Shown in pieces: positions 61,125 to 64,000 of a stretch of DNA of 64,000 nt (its first letter is position 1; every line of letters begins with the position of its first letter). The DNA is from Cytobacillus firmus (GTDB lineage Bacteria; Bacillota; Bacilli; Bacillales; Cytobacillaceae): the NCBI RefSeq assembly GCF_023612095.1, contig NZ_CP086235.1:2925501-2989500 (forward strand). Reading direction: 5' to 3'. The notes under the pieces are model-generated. The model saw only the letters and a list, made by a program, of their open reading frames with translations. It had not been told where the DNA came from and ran no database searches. The position numbers and the translations under genes are program-made.

Positions 61125-61906
61125 TTTGGTTCACTCTCCAGCATCTCAAAGAGTTTTCTTTTTATTTCTTCAAGCTGGCTGTCAACACTGGCTTCAATTC
61201 GTCCGTTGGCTGATTCAATTATGCAGCTTGTATTACTTAGTTCCTCATCCGGATAAATATATAAATCTGTCTCTTTAGGAAATACCCGGATTAGTTCTTC
61301 CTTATGAGACAAAAGCAAATCATAGTGCATTGTGTGTACATGAAGCTGAATCTCAGTATATTCTCTTGCTTCTTTTAAAGCCCTTTTTACTATAGAAAGG
61401 AATTGGTCACTATTCTGTTCAAGAACTTCGCTGAGTATTTTCCCTGCAACCTTTAATCCGAGGTTCAGTATGGTCCGTTCAGATGATTCGATGTGCTGCT
61501 GATAATCATGTTTGGCTGTGTTTACAACTTCTCTTGCCATATGAATCAGTTCACTGTATTCCCTGAGACCGCTTTGTCTGCCTTCATCAGCTCCAGCAGC
61601 AAATCCTTGTATTCTGGCTTCTTCAAATATTTTTTGTTTTTCCTGTTCAAGCGCCATGCGCTGTTCGTCCATTTGCCGGGCCATATTGTCAGAATCTATT
61701 CTTGCAGCGTTTACAATCCGCTCAGCTTCCTCACGGGCGCTGTTCATCATGGCCTGAATCTCTTCATGGGGTCTCGCAGCACTCTGCTCCACTGCCTCTT
61801 CAATATGGTTTGAATTGCTTTGCATCAGTCTGATCGAAATGACTTTCTTTTCTTCTTTCGGCACTGCGCTAGAGTATGATTTTATTAACCTAGACAATAA
61901 TATCAT
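61121..61906 (-). CDS. fliH: Flagellar export regulator FliH
   Basis: FliH binds FliI and couples it to the C-ring. The product of about 261 residues has a long Glu/Gln-rich coiled coil (about 60-130: AREEAERIVNAARIDSDNM) and a C-terminal domain. I take the ATG at 61906, inside the end of fliG. A TTG three codons on (61897), which is better spaced from GGAGGAGAT, is an equally good start. An ATG 20 codons upstream lies wholly inside fliG. Confidence 0.88.
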   Translation of the reverse strand: MILLSRLIKSYSSAVPKEEKKVISIRLMQSNSNHIEEAVEQSAARPHEEIQAMMNSAREEAERIVNAARIDSDNMARQMDEQRMALEQEKQKIFEEARIQGFAAGADEGRQSGLREYSELIHMAREVVNTAKHDYQQHIESSERTILNLGLKVAGKILSEVLEQNSDQFLSIVKRALKEAREYTEIQLHVHTMHYDLLLSHKEELIRVFPKETDLYIYPDEELSNTSCIIESANGRIEASVDSQLEEIKRKLFEMLESEPN

Positions 61907-62906
61907 CTCCTCCGCCGCGAGCGACGATGATCTCCCCTGATTCTTCCAATCTGCGGATAATGCCAACTATTCTTGATTGGGCTTCTTCAACATCTCTCAA
62001 TCTCACAGGACCCATATATTCCATTTCATCTTTAAAGGTTTCAACCATTCTTGAAGACATATTTTTAAAGACGATTTCTTTGACTTCATCACTCGACACT
62101 TTCAATGAAAGCATGAGGTCCTCACTTTCACAATCCCGGATAACACGCTGTATAGCGCGACTGTCAAGAGTAACGATGTCTTCAAACACAAACATCCTCT
62201 TCTTAATTTCTTCAGCAAGCTCCGGATCCTGAATCTCCAGTGCATCAAGAATAGTCCTTTCTGTTGCACGGTCAACTCCATTAAGAACATCTACCACAGA
62301 CTCAATGCCGCCGGTCTGAGTATAATCCTGAGTTACAGTAGAAGACAGCTTTCTTTCAAGAATCTGTTCAACTTCATTAATAATCTCAGGAGATGTACTA
62401 TCCATAACAGCAATCCTTCTTGCAATATCCGCCTGCATTTCCTGCGGCAGCTCTGACAGAATTTGCCCGGCCTGCGCTGGATCAAGATATGACAATATCA
62501 AGGAGATGGTCTGCGGATGTTCATTTTGAATAAAATTAAGAATTTGTGCCGGATCAGCCTTTCTCGCAAAATCGAAAGGCCTTACCTGAAGAGAAGAAGT
62601 CAGCCTGTTAATAATGACTGAAGCCTGCTCAGTACCGAGTGCTTTCTCGAGAACTGTTTTTGCGTAACCGATTCCTCCTTGCGTAATATAATCCTGCGCC
62701 AGTGCAATCTGATGGAATTCTTCAAGAATTTCTTCTTTTGCAAACGAATCAACTTTTCGGACCCCTGAGATTTCCAAGGTCAATTTTTCAATTTCTTCCT
62801 CGCTTAAGTGTTTATAAACAGAGGATGCCACATCAGGACCAAGTGAAATAAGAAGAATAGCCGCTTTTTGCTTACCTGTGAGTTCTCTTTGTTCTTTTTT
62901 TGGCAT
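61890..62906 (-). CDS. fliG: Flagellar motor switch protein FliG
   Basis: FliG is the torque-generating rotor protein between the MS-ring and C-ring. The 338-residue product has N, middle (EHPQTISLILSYLDPAQAG) and C domains. The C-terminal charged helix (VFEDIVTLDSRAIQRVIRD) interacts with MotA. The ATG follows AAGGAGGATGA, 12 bases after fliF. Confidence 0.97.
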   Translation of the reverse strand: MPKKEQRELTGKQKAAILLISLGPDVASSVYKHLSEEEIEKLTLEISGVRKVDSFAKEEILEEFHQIALAQDYITQGGIGYAKTVLEKALGTEQASVIINRLTSSLQVRPFDFARKADPAQILNFIQNEHPQTISLILSYLDPAQAGQILSELPQEMQADIARRIAVMDSTSPEIINEVEQILERKLSSTVTQDYTQTGGIESVVDVLNGVDRATERTILDALEIQDPELAEEIKKRMFVFEDIVTLDSRAIQRVIRDCESEDLMLSLKVSSDEVKEIVFKNMSSRMVETFKDEMEYMGPVRLRDVEEAQSRIVGIIRRLEESGEIIVARGGGDDIIV

Positions 62907-62918
62907 TTTTCATCCTCC

Positions 62919-64000
62919 TTAATCTTCTGCGATCCATGTGCGAAGAAGCTTCGCAAAGTCTTCAGGCTTTTCCTTTGCCATTTTCTCCAGTTGTTTGCGC
63001 CGCATTGTACTCTCTGTTTCATGCTCGTCATTAACATCCGGAAGGTTGAATGTCTCTTGTGCTTCTAATTCCATCTCCTCTTCTTGTTTCTGCTTCTTTC
63101 TCGCTTTTGCAAAAAGGAAGATTAATAGAGCAATAATTAAAAGCAGTACTCCCCCGATTGCATAAATCCACCAGGGAATGCTGGTGCTTGTCTCTTCAGG
63201 AAACACAACTTTTCCGTTGAAAGGCTGTACTGAGACGACAATTTTATCCTGAATAGCCTCATCTGTTAACTCTGCAGCTGCCGCATCCTTATTAATAGTC
63301 GTACGGACAACAGTCCCCAGTATTTGTGTAATATCATTTATTCTTTCCTGCGGAAGTGATGCGGGATCATCCGCTGTCGGTGGTTCCACCATTACCTGGA
63401 TTCCTAAATCCCGGACTTTATAAGGGCTCTCAACAATCTCTTTGCGGATTTTATTAACTTCATTATTAATAGTCTCTTCTATTCGTTCATAATCCCCGTT
63501 GGAATTTCCGTTTTCCAGATAAGAATCTGAATCAGTGCCGGCAGGTTCATCATTTCCTCCCAGCGCAGGAGGCCCTCCTGCCCCTTCTCCATTACCTGTA
63601 AAAGTCTCCGTAATCTTTTGAGCACTGATAGCGATACCTTCCATATTTTCTTCATCAACAGGTGTAACCAGGTTTTCTTCCCTGTTTTCCTGGGTAAAAT
63701 CAATATCGGCGGTTACAGATACAACCACCTTATCCTGTCCCATTAAAGTGCCCAGCATATTCTGCACCTGACGCTGTACATCCCGCTCAATTTCTTTTTT
63801 GATTTCATGCTGTGCCGCAAAGGTGCTTTCAGGTGAAGAATTTTGTTTATTTTTTAGATCAAAGTACTCAAAAAACTGGTTGGTAATGACGATATTATCA
63901 GTGGGAAGGTTGGGTATGCTTTTCGCAGCCAAGTGGTAAAGCGCCTGAATTTGCGACTCTTCAAATTGGTGTCCTGGTTTTGTGTTAAGGACAATAGAAG
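62919..64000 (-). CDS. fliF: Flagellar MS-ring protein FliF, 5' end outside window
   Basis: FliF forms the MS-ring in the membrane. About 360 C-terminal residues are present. The 5' part continues beyond the right edge, where the frame is open (SIVLNTKPGHQFEESQIQAL). Visible parts are the second ring-building domain, a periplasmic Gly/Asn-rich loop (EGAGGPPALGGNDEPAG), the second membrane helix (SIPWWIYAIGGVLLLIIALL) and the FliG-binding tail. Confidence 0.95.
   Translation of the reverse strand, partial: SIVLNTKPGHQFEESQIQALYHLAAKSIPNLPTDNIVITNQFFEYFDLKNKQNSSPESTFAAQHEIKKEIERDVQRQVQNMLGTLMGQDKVVVSVTADIDFTQENREENLVTPVDEENMEGIAISAQKITETFTGNGEGAGGPPALGGNDEPAGTDSDSYLENGNSNGDYERIEETINNEVNKIRKEIVESPYKVRDLGIQVMVEPPTADDPASLPQERINDITQILGTVVRTTINKDAAAAELTDEAIQDKIVVSVQPFNGKVVFPEETSTSIPWWIYAIGGVLLLIIALLIFLFAKARKKQKQEEEMELEAQETFNLPDVNDEHETESTMRRKQLEKMAKEKPEDFAKLLRTWIAED

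Overview
The window is a stretch of low-to-moderate GC, endospore-forming, flagellated Bacillaceae chromosome. Every gene I can support lies on the minus strand, and the gene order follows the well-known Bacillus subtilis segment from fliF to spoIIIE, read here from right to left. The details (a DUF342/FapA gene and a small ORF beside swrB, no proS next to polC, and a hairpin repeat containing AGAAAAGCGG) point away from B. subtilis itself and toward another genus of the family, for example a Cytobacillus/Mesobacillus-like organism. The genus is inference only.

Layout in transcription order (right to left). (1) About 64.0-36.7 kb is the fla/che operon: fliF(partial)-fliG-fliH-fliI-fliJ-motE(ylxF)-fliK-flgD-flagellar operon protein-flgG/E-swrD-fliL-fliM-fliY-cheY-fliZ-fliP-fliQ-fliR-flhB-flhA-flhF-flhG-cheB-cheA-cheW-cheC-cheD-sigD-fapA-small ORF-swrB. 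It encodes the basal body, type III export gate, hook assembly, switch, chemotaxis core and SigD, which turns on late flagellar genes. (2) At 36.7 kb a clear SigmaA promoter starts the translation and envelope block rpsB-tsf, pyrH-frr, uppS-cdsA-dxr-rasP. (3) polC stands between terminators, followed by rimP-nusA-ylxR-ylxQ-infB-ylxP-rbfA, truB-ribC, rpsO (own promoter and leader) and pnp. (4) The sporulation/lysine block is ylxY-mlpA-ymxH-spoVFA-spoVFB-asd-dapG-dapA, which takes aspartate to diaminopimelate and dipicolinate. It is followed by rnjB, tepA-ylzJ and spoIIIE. Most transcription units end in recognisable Rho-independent terminators.

Sequence quality matters here. Six genes (rnjB, pnp, dxr, frr, fliR, fliY) are interrupted by a single net frameshift and pyrH has an abnormal 3' end. 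Most of the shifts lie in short homopolymers and several of the genes are normally essential, so most are probably sequencing errors rather than true pseudogenes.

I found no rRNA, tRNA, CRISPR, prophage or complete insertion sequence. This is conserved core chromosome and I do not see a new defence or mobile system. The most novel items are a 51-codon ORF overlapping both neighbours between fapA and swrB, a short hairpin repeat in three forms beside gene boundaries, the missing proS, and a loose, possibly independently promoted sigD upstream region.
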